Origin: Burkholderia pyrrocinia
Lineage (GTDB): Bacteria; Pseudomonadota; Gammaproteobacteria; Burkholderiales; Burkholderiaceae
DNA: 64,000 nt
Assembly (NCBI RefSeq): GCF_018417535.1
Contig: NZ_CP070978.1
Coordinates: 1,364,001 to 1,428,000 of the forward strand
Reading direction: 5' to 3'
Below the pieces are notes generated by a model. The model saw only the letters and a program-made list of their open reading frames with translations. It did not search any database and was not told the DNA's origin. Positions 10,075 through 19,000 of this stretch are shown here, in pieces; positions within the stretch are counted from its first letter, which is position 1; every line of letters begins with the position of its first letter. Made by a program: the position numbers and the translations under genes.

Positions 10075-11353
10075 GCGGAAGTGCGTGTGTAGTTGATGCG
10101 TTATCCAGGTTCGTCACGACAGCGATGAACATATCGGCTTCGTCGCGGTGTGCGACCAGCTGCGGCTTTGGCGATTGACCGGCCACGTACGTTGCGCAAG
10201 CTGCGGCAAGCCATCCCGCCGAGGTTCCCGCGTTGCCAACGATTCGATCGAGCTCAAACTCCGGTACGGGTTCGTCGTTCTCTCCTTCCGGACTGCCTGC
10301 GTTCAACGCCGTGCGCACGGAACCGGCTGCTTGGCTATCGAATCCGGTCATCCAGAGCGCGCCAATGCCATCCGGTGCGGCACCGCCCCAACGAAGCCCG
10401 TAGGTAAGCGCATGCTCGGGGTTGTCATGATCGGCTCGACGGGGTCGGTGGAACGCGGCAACCGGTTGCAATTCGAAGCGCGACGCAAGCGCCTCGGAAA
10501 CCAGCAGCAATCCCACCCCGGCTTCCGCTGAGCCCTTTGCCGGCGGCTCGTCAATCACTTTGTTGAGTGTTATAGATACGAGCAACACCGCATGCTGATC
10601 CAGCGGTCCGTTCTGATCGTCGAGCCAGGAATCGACCATCATCAGATCGAGTGGCTCTGGAGCACGGTCCGTTCTCGCGAATGGCAACTCGTGACGTCGC
10701 CATTCGCTCCGCCAGGACTCGACCGCGTCGACCGCTCCGGCATAACCGGAAAGATCGAGCAAAACGCGCAACGGCAGATCCGGATGAAGCGCGGCCAGGG
10801 TTTGCTTCAGGTCGTTCAGCAGTCGCTCGTACAGCCATTCGAGAACCGACTCATGGCGTTCCGCATCGTCTGCTGCCAGGCGGGCTTCAATCGGCTCAAA
10901 CCATCTTGCCGAAACCGATTCGTTTGCTTTCTGCTCCGAAGCCTTGGCATGCAACTTCATCGTTCCATCGACGATCTGGTCGACACCAGTTCCCGTATCG
11001 TCCGCGGTTACGCGTGCGGTCGCTCCCAGGACAAGCATCGGCACGCTCTCTCGCGCAAAAGCTTGCGCGTTGTACTTCCTGCTTGCATCGTTCCATGCCT
11101 GGACTTTCGCGCGCTCGAGTTCGTATGCCCGATAGCGCCGGGACACGATGAAGGCGGAAAAACCCGCCGGGTATACGGACACGCATATCCAGAACCATGG
11201 CGTGTCGGTCGGTTCGCTTTTCGGCCAAAGCATCAGTACGGCAAATATGCCGGCCGACGTCAGCGCAGCGAACACCGCGCCCCAGAGAAGCCGCGATGGC
11301 GATTTGTCGGGAACCGGCTTTTCAGGCGGAAGGGACGAGAAATCCAGCGCCAT
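10052..11353 (-). CDS. Two-TM protein of unknown function in the T6SS effector/TssM junction
   Basis: I do not recognise the family. The product is 433 residues, with a proline-rich N-terminus (SSLPPEKPVPDKSPS) and two adjacent membrane segments at about residues 25-43 and 52-70 (ending VSRRYRAYELERAK). A long soluble part of about 360 residues follows, without an export signal and so probably cytoplasmic. It lies 3 bp downstream of PAAR and overlaps tssM by 23 bp, so it is co-expressed with both. The position suggests a part in effector loading or membrane-complex function; this is inference from context. Confidence 0.8.
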   Translation of the reverse strand: MALDFSSLPPEKPVPDKSPSRLLWGAVFAALTSAGIFAVLMLWPKSEPTDTPWFWICVSVYPAGFSAFIVSRRYRAYELERAKVQAWNDASRKYNAQAFARESVPMLVLGATARVTADDTGTGVDQIVDGTMKLHAKASEQKANESVSARWFEPIEARLAADDAERHESVLEWLYERLLNDLKQTLAALHPDLPLRVLLDLSGYAGAVDAVESWRSEWRRHELPFARTDRAPEPLDLMMVDSWLDDQNGPLDQHAVLLVSITLNKVIDEPPAKGSAEAGVGLLLVSEALASRFELQPVAAFHRPRRADHDNPEHALTYGLRWGGAAPDGIGALWMTGFDSQAAGSVRTALNAGSPEGENDEPVPEFELDRIVGNAGTSAGWLAAACATYVAGQSPKPQLVAHRDEADMFIAVVTNLDNASTTHALPHESDIQT

Positions 11354-11356
11354 TGA

Positions 11357-11614
11357 TTAGCAGCGCCCGCTGTTCGGAAGAGAGGAAAGCAAACGACAGC
11401 CGCACTCGCACTCATCGTCGTGCTGCGCGACTTCGCGACCATCATCGAATGCACCCGAGGTTGCGGTTGCGATATGGTTGTCACCGTGCCGCCGGCAGGT
11501 CACGGGATCGTGGAGCCGGGCCAGCGGACGGCCCATGAAAAAGCGCTTGTCCGAACCAGCCGTTACGTTGCCACCGCCGGTGTGGCTGTCTCCGACGCGA
11601 ATGATGCCTGCCAT
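11357..11614 (-). CDS. PAAR-repeat spike tip protein
   Basis: PAAR proteins sharpen the VgrG spike and can carry effectors. This is a minimal 85-residue version: MAGIIRVGDSHTGGGNV opens the first repeat, GRPLARLHDPVTCRRHGDNHI forms the middle, and a Cys/His pattern (HDDECECGC) near the end could help hold the zinc site usual in the family. There is no extension domain, so any toxin must be supplied in trans. It sits between the lipase effector gene and the two-TM gene. Confidence 0.9.
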   Translation of the reverse strand: MAGIIRVGDSHTGGGNVTAGSDKRFFMGRPLARLHDPVTCRRHGDNHIATATSGAFDDGREVAQHDDECECGCRLLSSLPNSGRC

Positions 11615-11676
11615 ATGTCCCCCCGAAATAAACTGGAATCGCCACCGCAGTTCGACAGTGAGCGATTGATCTTGCG

Positions 11677-13916
11677 TTACAAGCGTCCCGGCAACCGGGC
11701 AGCAGGTGCCATCGCCTCGCTGGTCCGCTTGACGCGTTCTCCATGCTTTTCGACGCGCTTGCGTTTTTTTTCCTCGTCGACATAGTCGCTATTTCCGAAC
11801 GTGTCGATAGCGCGTGTCTGGAAGTACAGATTCGACGACAGCACGTGGTCATGCCAACTCGTCAACATCGTGTCGTGAACCAGCAGATCGAATAGCGCCA
11901 TGACTTTCGGCGGCAGCGGGTTCTTGCCGCTCAGGCCCATCTTCCATGCCTGGATCAGCGCTTCCTGTTCTGGCGTCATCATCCAGGCTTCGATCGCCGT
12001 TGCGCTGAACTCCGGGTCGGCGTCCCATGGCAACGCACCGTGTTGAGCCATTTCACGTATGACATTTGCCGATTTCTGCAACCCGGTTTGCTGGGATTCG
12101 CGTCGCATCAGCTCTTCGGATTCGCTTTGGATACGCTCCCAAACGCCCACGGAAGGGCGCGCTTTCTCGATGCCTGCGTCACGACTGGAAAGCATTTCCG
12201 GCATGAGCGAATCCTGCCAACGTGCCAAAGCTTTTCCGAGCGTCACGCTATCGGCCGGTGGTCGCTGGTTACGCAGTGCGACATACGCGGCCTCAGCGTC
12301 GTTGCGCTCTTTCAGAAGCTCCCGGTGCCGCGAAGCGAGCCCGTCGAATCGACTCGTCACGGTCGCGCGAAACTCGGGCGATTGATAGCGAACCGCCATC
12401 CAGCGCAAGAACACCTGCATGTGTTCAAGGAAATTCAGACGTGCGACGTAGGGAACCATCTGACGGTACGCGTCAATCAGTTCTCCGATTTTGTAGGTTG
12501 CTTTGCCGTCGGAGATGGGATTTGCAAGGGTAAACTTAGCAAACGTTTCACCCTTGAACTTGAACAGATCCTCCATCGTATCGAGCACGACTCCATGTGA
12601 GACCGCCTCGTTAAGCATGTCGCGTAAACGACACGCTGAAGTTCCGCGCGTGCCCCAAGCGTTCCTGGAGGCGCCCCGCCCGTGATGTCTTCGCTCGTTC
12701 CGGGATAGAGGTATTGAAGCCCGCGCGTGTTCTCAAGGCTATCAAGTCGCTGATAGAAACGCAGCTCGTGAGCCGCAGCAAAATGCACGCATCGCTGCAC
12801 CGACGCCGGCACCGATAGATCGCGGTCCCCGTAGTTCTGTTTGAGCAAGCCAAGGACCGGCGCGATCCCTAGTAGCTTGTTTTCCTCCATTAACGAAGAC
12901 ACGGCATCCAGCAGTCCGAGGAACTTGATTTCGATCGGAATAGCCGTCTGGTTAGGATCTTTCGGATCGACAAAGACCAGCTTCATGTCGCTCGGGCGCT
13001 GGTACCTTTGAGTCAGCTCGTTCGCGAGTGCCCGAGCCAGAACACAGCCACGATCAGCACCGAAGATGGATACCTGGATCCGCTGGATCTTCGGCATTTT
13101 CTGCTTGACGTCGTCGATCGATTTTTCAAACTGGTTCATCGCGGCCGCCAACCGGTCCTCGATGCCTGTTCCAAATACACGGGCGATCGCGCGGTTGTCG
13201 CGAAACCATGGGATCGAATCAATCACGACGCCAAAGAACACCGATTTGGCGGTACTCCAGGCAATTGACGGAAAATTCTTCTTCGCGTCGTAAAGAATCG
13301 CGCGAGTGGCGGCACGACCGCGTCGAAGCCAGCGATTGTCGCGCTGCAGTTGCAACATTCGACCGATATTGCGCGGCGCGGATTCGACAGAGTCGACCAA
13401 GTCCTTGAAAGATTTCACGATCGGACGGTACGAAAATTCCTTGAGCCCCTTCTTGAGTCCTTCCGTGATAGTGTCTTCCGGGTCGACGGGAAGTCGTTTT
13501 ACACCGGTTACGTTCTTGCCGACGCTAGTTGCGATCGAGCCTGCTGCTTTGGCTCCTTGTTTTCCAAGCTTAAATCCGGCAGAAACAATCTGACCCTCTC
13601 GAGCCTCCTTATTCAACTCGGTTCCGAGTCCAGAATAGTAGAGCCGATACCAAAAGTGGTTTGGCTCCAGTTCCCGACGTCGATCCTCGTTATTTCGATG
13701 AGCTTCCCAGAGTCGACAGATATTCGAGTACCGAGAATTCGTCTTATCATCGTAGTCTCGATGACGACCGAACCCATCGAAAAAAAAACCGACGTGTATA
13801 ACGGCTCCGCAGGGAATACACGCATCATGTGGATATGCCTTCTGATTCTCCCCGATTGCAGCACGCACTTCGGGCGGAGTTCGCTCCGCTGGATCCAGAA
13901 GAGTTTTATCAGTCAT
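11677..13916 (-). pseudogene. Tle1-like (DUF2235-type) T6SS lipase effector gene split by a frameshift
   Basis: Two overlapping frames together look like one effector of about 750 residues. The first (start ATG 13916) gives an alpha/beta-hydrolase-like N-terminal half: GFFFDGFGRHRDYDD at residues 43-57, and a nucleophile-elbow-like IFGADRGCVLARAL at 284-297. It stays in register to about 12625, where the sense reads LQRVVY. The family-like continuation (MLNEAVSHGVVLDTMEDLF) is in the other frame, starting at 12618. A single missing base near 12615-12625 would join them as VVYARDMLNEAV. The elbow has Asp where the family nucleophile Ser is expected. Neighbours are DUF4123, tandem lipoproteins and PAAR, a standard effector cassette. 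A sequencing error or a real mutation are both possible. Confidence 0.75.
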
Positions 13917-14700
13917 GTTGGCCTCTTACCGTAACTCGTTCAAAGCGATTACTCTTGATTTCTCGGACGACTGCGTCCGGCAGGCTCTGCATCGCTGCAC
14001 CGAACGCGCCCGGCTGGCCTTTCGTCTCCGTCAAGATCTGTTGCACGGCCGGATGCTCATCAAATCTCGGATTGACTAACTGCGTGTAGTACACGTACTG
14101 CTCCAGATCCTTCGTGTCAGTCAGGCGATACTTCAACCAACCCTGTGATGCGATCCGCGCAGTACGTCTAAACGCCACGGCCATGTCGTCATCATCCGGG
14201 TTGGCGGCCTTTCCGTAGTTGGTTTGAAGCCAGTGATCCACCTTCGTATAGGCGATCCTCGTCCCGCTCATGTCGTTACGAAATTCGAACTCGACGTGAT
14301 CGTCCGGATAGAAATGCACCGCGAGCACCACCTCCCCCGCTCCACCCGTGACCTTTGTTGGCGGGAACTTGACCTCGGTCGTCTTGTGTATCTTCTTGAT
14401 TGGCGCATACGGATCTTTCATGAACTCATCTTGGTCATACACGTCCCAGTCGACCGTAAAATCCGTTCCCTTCAGTTTGTAGCAGCAACTCAAGCTACCC
14501 GCGCCTGCGCTCGGCGGCAGATCGCCACCACCACTCACCCTGTTTCCATACTTGTCACGAATGGTGAATTCGCTCAGATTGAACGGCGTGTAGTTGAGTC
14601 CCATGATGCTGATACCGCCGTAGGTTGGCTCTGGTGAAAACGCGTCGCAACCGACCAATGTCAGGGTCACAGCCCACAAGATGAAGATTCGTTTAATCAT
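13909..14700 (-). CDS. DUF3304-type lipoprotein, probable Tle immunity protein (copy 2)
   Basis: The 263-residue product has a signal peptide and lipobox (LTLVGCDAF), so it should be a periplasm-facing lipoprotein. The body, with ISIMGLNYTPFNLSEFTIRD, a Cys-Cys pair (LSCCYKLKG) and DWDVYDQDEFMKDPYAPIKK, matches the pattern of DUF3304 proteins found beside T6SS lipases. The start ATG 14700 is set by the signal peptide; an upstream in-frame start at 14775 adds a non-signal segment. It overlaps the lipase gene start by 8 bp, as expected for an immunity/effector pair. Immunity function is inferred from context. Confidence 0.85.
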   Translation of the reverse strand: MIKRIFILWAVTLTLVGCDAFSPEPTYGGISIMGLNYTPFNLSEFTIRDKYGNRVSGGGDLPPSAGAGSLSCCYKLKGTDFTVDWDVYDQDEFMKDPYAPIKKIHKTTEVKFPPTKVTGGAGEVVLAVHFYPDDHVEFEFRNDMSGTRIAYTKVDHWLQTNYGKAANPDDDDMAVAFRRTARIASQGWLKYRLTDTKDLEQYVYYTQLVNPRFDEHPAVQQILTETKGQPGAFGAAMQSLPDAVVREIKSNRFERVTVRGQHD

Positions 14701-14819
14701 TGATGAAACATCCCAACGCAAGAACTCGATCCGATGCATGAGCTTCATCTCGCGACCGAAACGTGCTCGAATCAAAACCGTGCCGACTCAGACGAGCGCC
14801 ACTCACCACTAGATGACGC

Positions 14820-15584
14820 CTAGTCAAGCCGACCTCCTCTGATCTCCTGAACAACGGTATTCGGCAGGCTCTGCATCGCCGCACCGAACGCGCCCGGCTT
14901 GCCTTTCGTCTCCTTCAAGATCCGTTGCACGGCCGGATGCTCATCAAATCTTGGATTGACTAACTGCATGTAGTACACGTACTGCTCCAGATCCTTCGTG
15001 TCAGTCAGGCGATACTTCAACCAACCCTGTGATGCGATCCGCGCAGTACGTCTAAACGCAACAGCCATGTCGTCATCATCCGGGTTGGCCGCTTTCCCGT
15101 AGTTCGTTTGAAGCCAGTGATCCACTTCCGTGTAGTCGATCCTCGTCCCGCTCATGTCGTTACGAAATTCGAACTCGATGTGATCGTCCGGATAGAAATG
15201 CACCGCGAGCACCACCTCCCCGGCTCCACCCGTAACCTTTGTTGGCGGAAACTTGACTTCGGTCGTCTTGCGTATCTTCTTGATTGGCGCATACGGATCT
15301 TTCATGAATTCGTCCTGGTCATACACGTCCCAGTCGACCGTAAAATCCGTTCCCTTCAGTTTGTAGCAACAACTCAGCCTGCCAGCGCCCGCACTTGGCG
15401 GCAAATCGCCCCCGCCGCTCGCCCTGTTGCCATACTTGTCACGAATAGTGAATCTGCTCAGATTGAATGGCGTGTAGTTGAGTCCCATGATGCTGATACC
15501 GCTGTAGGTCGGTTCAGATGAAAACGCGTCGCAACCGGCCAGTGTCAGCACCACCGCCAGCGATATGAAAAACCGTTCAATCAT
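14820..15584 (-). CDS. DUF3304-type lipoprotein, probable Tle immunity protein (copy 1)
   Basis: This is a tandem paralogue of the next gene. The 254-residue protein starts MIERFFISLA, with lipobox LTLAGCDAF. The mature part is nearly identical to the second copy, differing at scattered positions (for example KKIRKTTEVKF against KKIHKTTEVKF) and in the last 10-15 residues. A GGAGGG ribosome site precedes the ATG. It overlaps the DUF4123 gene by 8 bp. Two close copies in a row suggest recent duplication for dosage or for diverging specificity. Confidence 0.85.
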   Translation of the reverse strand: MIERFFISLAVVLTLAGCDAFSSEPTYSGISIMGLNYTPFNLSRFTIRDKYGNRASGGGDLPPSAGAGRLSCCYKLKGTDFTVDWDVYDQDEFMKDPYAPIKKIRKTTEVKFPPTKVTGGAGEVVLAVHFYPDDHIEFEFRNDMSGTRIDYTEVDHWLQTNYGKAANPDDDDMAVAFRRTARIASQGWLKYRLTDTKDLEQYVYYMQLVNPRFDEHPAVQRILKETKGKPGAFGAAMQSLPNTVVQEIRGGRLD

Positions 15585-16569
15585 GCGAGAACCCTCCAGG
15601 CCCCTCGACGTCCGGCTCCACGCCAGACGCCTCGCACAAAACGTCGGCATCGATGCAACTCAGCGCGTCCCGATACGTCTGCCCACCGCTCATTGCGCGC
15701 ACCAATCGCTCATGAATCACCGGGTGCTCGTCGAATCGACGCGAAATGACGATGCCCTTCGAAACGTAGTTCAAGAGATCATCGGCATCCTTGATGTCGT
15801 ATCGACCCGCCCGCTCCAACTGTTCCGCAACACGTCGGTAAAGCGCCGAATCCGTGAGATCGTCGAGCATCGCCCCGTACATCGTGCGCAACTGCATCGC
15901 GAGCTTGTCCGCGCTACCGAGTCGCAGCAAAGCCATGTGCTGCTCGATGGTCATTGCGCGCTCTCCCTCGACGACACCAGCGGTCACACCTGCATCGTTC
16001 CGCCATACGATCTCGTTCGATTCGCGATCGCGATACCAGATCTCGGCACACGGCGAGAGAAACGCCTGGGCCTGTTCTCCGCTCCAGACTGCCCGTAACC
16101 GGGCAAGAATCCGGTTGTCGTAGAAATGCAGGAAGTACGCGCGCCTGTCCGGCGTCGAGTAACGACAGAACGCTCGAAAGTGCTCAACCAGAAGCCGCGT
16201 CGGGAACGGAGACCATATCCAGGTCAGCATGTGCTGCCCGCTCGACTCTTTCCAGAACCGCCGGACGAGCCGGCTCTGCAGATCGCGTGGATCATCAAAT
16301 GCGAAACGATCGATCGCAATCAGATAGGGCGCGATGTCCGTGTAGGACTCGAGGACGGTGCCGTCCCACAGCGAGTGCCATTCCAGCCTTGGAACCCGAA
16401 CCAGCAGCTTGTCGAGATCCTGATTCGCGCGTGCATCGGCGAGTACGTACAGGTACGCCGAAACATCGCTTGCGTCGAATGCTTCGAACTGCGACAACAA
16501 TCGATTGCGCCATACCTCCCATGCCGCGTCCGAGTCGCCGGCTGACATCACACGCTCGGTTCCGGTCAT
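15577..16569 (-). CDS. DUF4123 T6SS effector adaptor/chaperone
   Basis: DUF4123 proteins (Tap/TEC) load a specific effector onto its VgrG. The 330-residue product starts MTGTERVMSAGD and carries the family-like region from about residue 38 (YLYVLADARANQDLDKLL), with SLWDGTVLESYTDIAPYLI and LLVEHFRAFCRY after it. The ATG shares one base with the vgrG stop (TGATG), and the 3' end overlaps the first lipoprotein gene by 8 bp. This places it between spike and cargo, as expected for an adaptor of the downstream lipase. The cargo assignment is from gene order. Confidence 0.88.
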   Translation of the reverse strand: MTGTERVMSAGDSDAAWEVWRNRLLSQFEAFDASDVSAYLYVLADARANQDLDKLLVRVPRLEWHSLWDGTVLESYTDIAPYLIAIDRFAFDDPRDLQSRLVRRFWKESSGQHMLTWIWSPFPTRLLVEHFRAFCRYSTPDRRAYFLHFYDNRILARLRAVWSGEQAQAFLSPCAEIWYRDRESNEIVWRNDAGVTAGVVEGERAMTIEQHMALLRLGSADKLAMQLRTMYGAMLDDLTDSALYRRVAEQLERAGRYDIKDADDLLNYVSKGIVISRRFDEHPVIHERLVRAMSGGQTYRDALSCIDADVLCEASGVEPDVEGPGGFSHD

Positions 16570-18920
16570 CAGGCGACCTCCGTCATTGCTTCGACACCGC
16601 GGTGCGCATCGAGCAAACACTCCTTGCATGGCCCAATTGGCATGCTCGGCAGTGGAACCGAAAGCGAGGCAGGGTCAGTCCAGTGGAAATTTCCGCACTT
16701 GAGCGTGATATCACCCGGGCATCCGAGTTCGATGTTGCCGCCGTCGATCTTGAGGTAGGCGCCTCCGCTCGTCAGCGTAAGCGCGCCGTGCGAGGCGGCA
16801 AGAATCTCACCATCGGTACTGGTGAAGTTGATGTTCTTCGACGCCGACAGCGCCATCGCCCCCGTGCGGGCCTGGACAACAACATCCTGTTTGGCCGCGG
16901 TGACCCGCACCCCCAGTGCCTGCGCAAAGAGCGACACCTGTCTTCCGGCCGCAACGGTGAAGTTCCGCATGATTCCGATGTCGAAATTCCCGCCGGCGGT
17001 CGCAATCAGATTCCGGTCCGCATTGACCTGCAAATGCTCCCCGGACGTGAGCCCAATACCTGACGGCGCACTCGCGAGAATTGCCGAGCGTTTCAAGCCG
17101 TCGAGCGCTTCCGCATAGAACGACTTCTGTTGCTGCAGCTCGGCGACGGTCGCCTCTGCGGCTCGCACTGCCTCCGAAAGCGACTCCATGCGATCGATCG
17201 CCCGCTGCAACTGCTCCCGGGCGTCTTTCATGTCGAGCTGGCGACCCGCGGCGCCAACCTGCGCTTCAGTACTCAGCAGCATGCCCTTCGGGCCGCGCGC
17301 CGCAAGATGTCCGTCGGTACGTAGCTCGGCCCCCTGACCTCGTTCGTTGCGGGCATCATCAACCATGTGCCCCAGATTCAGCTCACTGGTCTGAAACGGA
17401 GTAGTCAGGTGGATATGCTCGACACCCTCCTTATCCTCCATCCGCAACTCATTCCGCGCAGCCGTACGAATAAGATTCCGCGTATGGTTCAGGTTGTTAA
17501 CCAGATCCGGATGCACGCTGTCGTGCATCGCACCGATGATCACCGGCCGGTTCGGATCGCCGTCGGTATAAACGATTGCCACCTCAGCCCCGTCGATCAG
17601 CGGAAAGTGATGCCCGTAGTTGTCACCGCTATAAGGCTTCGCAAACCGCACCGGCCGGCTCGTCCCACCCGGGCTCCATTCGTCGAGATCGAACGGCAGC
17701 TTGATCACGTACCAGCCCTGCTCGGTCAGATACGCGTACTTGTAGTTCCCCGGCGACGTAATCCGCGCCGGCAGAATCCCGTCAACGACCGGCCGCGAAA
17801 CCGAAGTCATCGGCGTACGCCACACGCGATCCGACGGAATCCCCGCGAACGCCACCCAATACGCGTCACTGCGCCCGCCACGCGACTCGACCGACGTCAC
17901 GAAAATCCCGTGCTTCGCATCGACCTGACTCGGCTCGACCCGCATCACCTCGCCGGCTTCGAGCCAGAACGGATTACCAGCCCCCTTGAACGTGATCTGC
18001 TCGGCCAGATAGGCTTCGTGCCGCAACCGGGCGACCCGCTTGCCTTCTTCGGGCGTCTCGTAATGCTCGCCCCAGCGATAATCGACGGCGTTCGTCGTCT
18101 TGTCGTCGCGCGCCGTGTTTTCCTCGACCAGCAACGACACCTCGGCCTGCCGATGGTTGTAGTCGTGCAGTCGCACCGCTTCCGGCACACGCTTCATCTC
18201 GCGCCCGAGTGCCTTGATCGCATCGGCGCCGACGCTCTCCAGCCCCGAGTCACGCCGATACGGCACCGTGCGCTGCTTGCGCGCATACGCATCCAGATCG
18301 TCGCCGAACACGACCACAGCGCGATCCTTCTTCTGCTCCCAGCGAAACCAGATTCCCTCTTCCGCGCAAATGCGCCGGATAAAGGCGAACGTCGTCTCGC
18401 GATACTGCGTCACGTACTCGCGACGCTTGTACTGCCCGCGCAACTGAAACTGGAAATCGACACCTGCGCGATACCCGTAATGCCGCAGCGTATCGGTCAC
18501 GATCTCCTCGACCGACTGCTTCTGAAACAGCCGGCTGGTCACACCACGATCGAGATCGGCAAGCGTCGGCTCAAGCACGACCCGGTAGCGCGTTTCATCC
18601 GCTGACGTCTCCAACTCGTCGAACTGCGTGATCACGCCATGAACCGTATACGCCGCAGGCTTCGCACTGAACTGCGCCGCGTTCTCCCCGAACATCTTCC
18701 GCAGGTAATCCATGTTCGGATCGATCGGATCGGCGCTGAACTTCGCCGGCCGGCCCAGCACCTGGTCCATCGGAATCCCCGCCGCCGGGCTTGTGAATTC
18801 GATCTCGTATCGATAACGCTGGCTCACGCGGTCCAGCCCGGTGAACTTCAGAATCGAGAACGGCGCCGGATGCGGCGCCAGCTTCAATTCATAAGCCTGC
18901 GTAGGCAAAATCATCGACAT
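16569..18920 (-). CDS. vgrG: T6SS spike protein VgrG with DUF2345 tail
   Basis: VgrG trimers form the puncturing spike. The 783-residue product has the gp27-like part first (FTGLDRVSQRYRYEIEF near residue 25 onward; AEEGIWFRWEQ near 190). The gp5/OB part follows with GWYVIKLPFDLDEW, then HFPLIDGAEVAIVYTDGDPNRPVI. A DUF2345 beta-helical region makes up about the last 180 residues. No further enzymatic domain is seen, so it is probably a carrier for the downstream lipase. GGGAGAA lies 5-6 bases before the ATG at 18920, which decides the start over an in-frame codon at 18992. Confidence 0.95.
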   Translation of the reverse strand: MSMILPTQAYELKLAPHPAPFSILKFTGLDRVSQRYRYEIEFTSPAAGIPMDQVLGRPAKFSADPIDPNMDYLRKMFGENAAQFSAKPAAYTVHGVITQFDELETSADETRYRVVLEPTLADLDRGVTSRLFQKQSVEEIVTDTLRHYGYRAGVDFQFQLRGQYKRREYVTQYRETTFAFIRRICAEEGIWFRWEQKKDRAVVVFGDDLDAYARKQRTVPYRRDSGLESVGADAIKALGREMKRVPEAVRLHDYNHRQAEVSLLVEENTARDDKTTNAVDYRWGEHYETPEEGKRVARLRHEAYLAEQITFKGAGNPFWLEAGEVMRVEPSQVDAKHGIFVTSVESRGGRSDAYWVAFAGIPSDRVWRTPMTSVSRPVVDGILPARITSPGNYKYAYLTEQGWYVIKLPFDLDEWSPGGTSRPVRFAKPYSGDNYGHHFPLIDGAEVAIVYTDGDPNRPVIIGAMHDSVHPDLVNNLNHTRNLIRTAARNELRMEDKEGVEHIHLTTPFQTSELNLGHMVDDARNERGQGAELRTDGHLAARGPKGMLLSTEAQVGAAGRQLDMKDAREQLQRAIDRMESLSEAVRAAEATVAELQQQKSFYAEALDGLKRSAILASAPSGIGLTSGEHLQVNADRNLIATAGGNFDIGIMRNFTVAAGRQVSLFAQALGVRVTAAKQDVVVQARTGAMALSASKNINFTSTDGEILAASHGALTLTSGGAYLKIDGGNIELGCPGDITLKCGNFHWTDPASLSVPLPSMPIGPCKECLLDAHRGVEAMTEVA

Positions 18921-18950
18921 GGATTCTCCCGGTTGCACAAAACGCGCTGC

Positions 18951-18982
18951 GCCGCCGGGGCAACCATCGACGCCCCGGCGGC
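18951..18982 (-). terminator. Strong GC hairpin between tssC and vgrG
   Basis: A perfect 11 bp inverted repeat (GCCGCCGGGGC with its complement, 10-base loop) fills the 80 bp gap between the tssC stop and the vgrG start. There is no clear T-run, so it may be a partial terminator or an RNA stability element that sets different levels for sheath and spike/effector genes. Confidence 0.5.
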
Positions 18983-19000
18983 TCGCACACAAACGTCAGA

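Noticed and set aside
12477..12618. Possible programmed ribosomal frameshift in the lipase gene
   Set aside because: No slippery heptamer or downstream stimulatory structure is evident; a simple indel explains it better.
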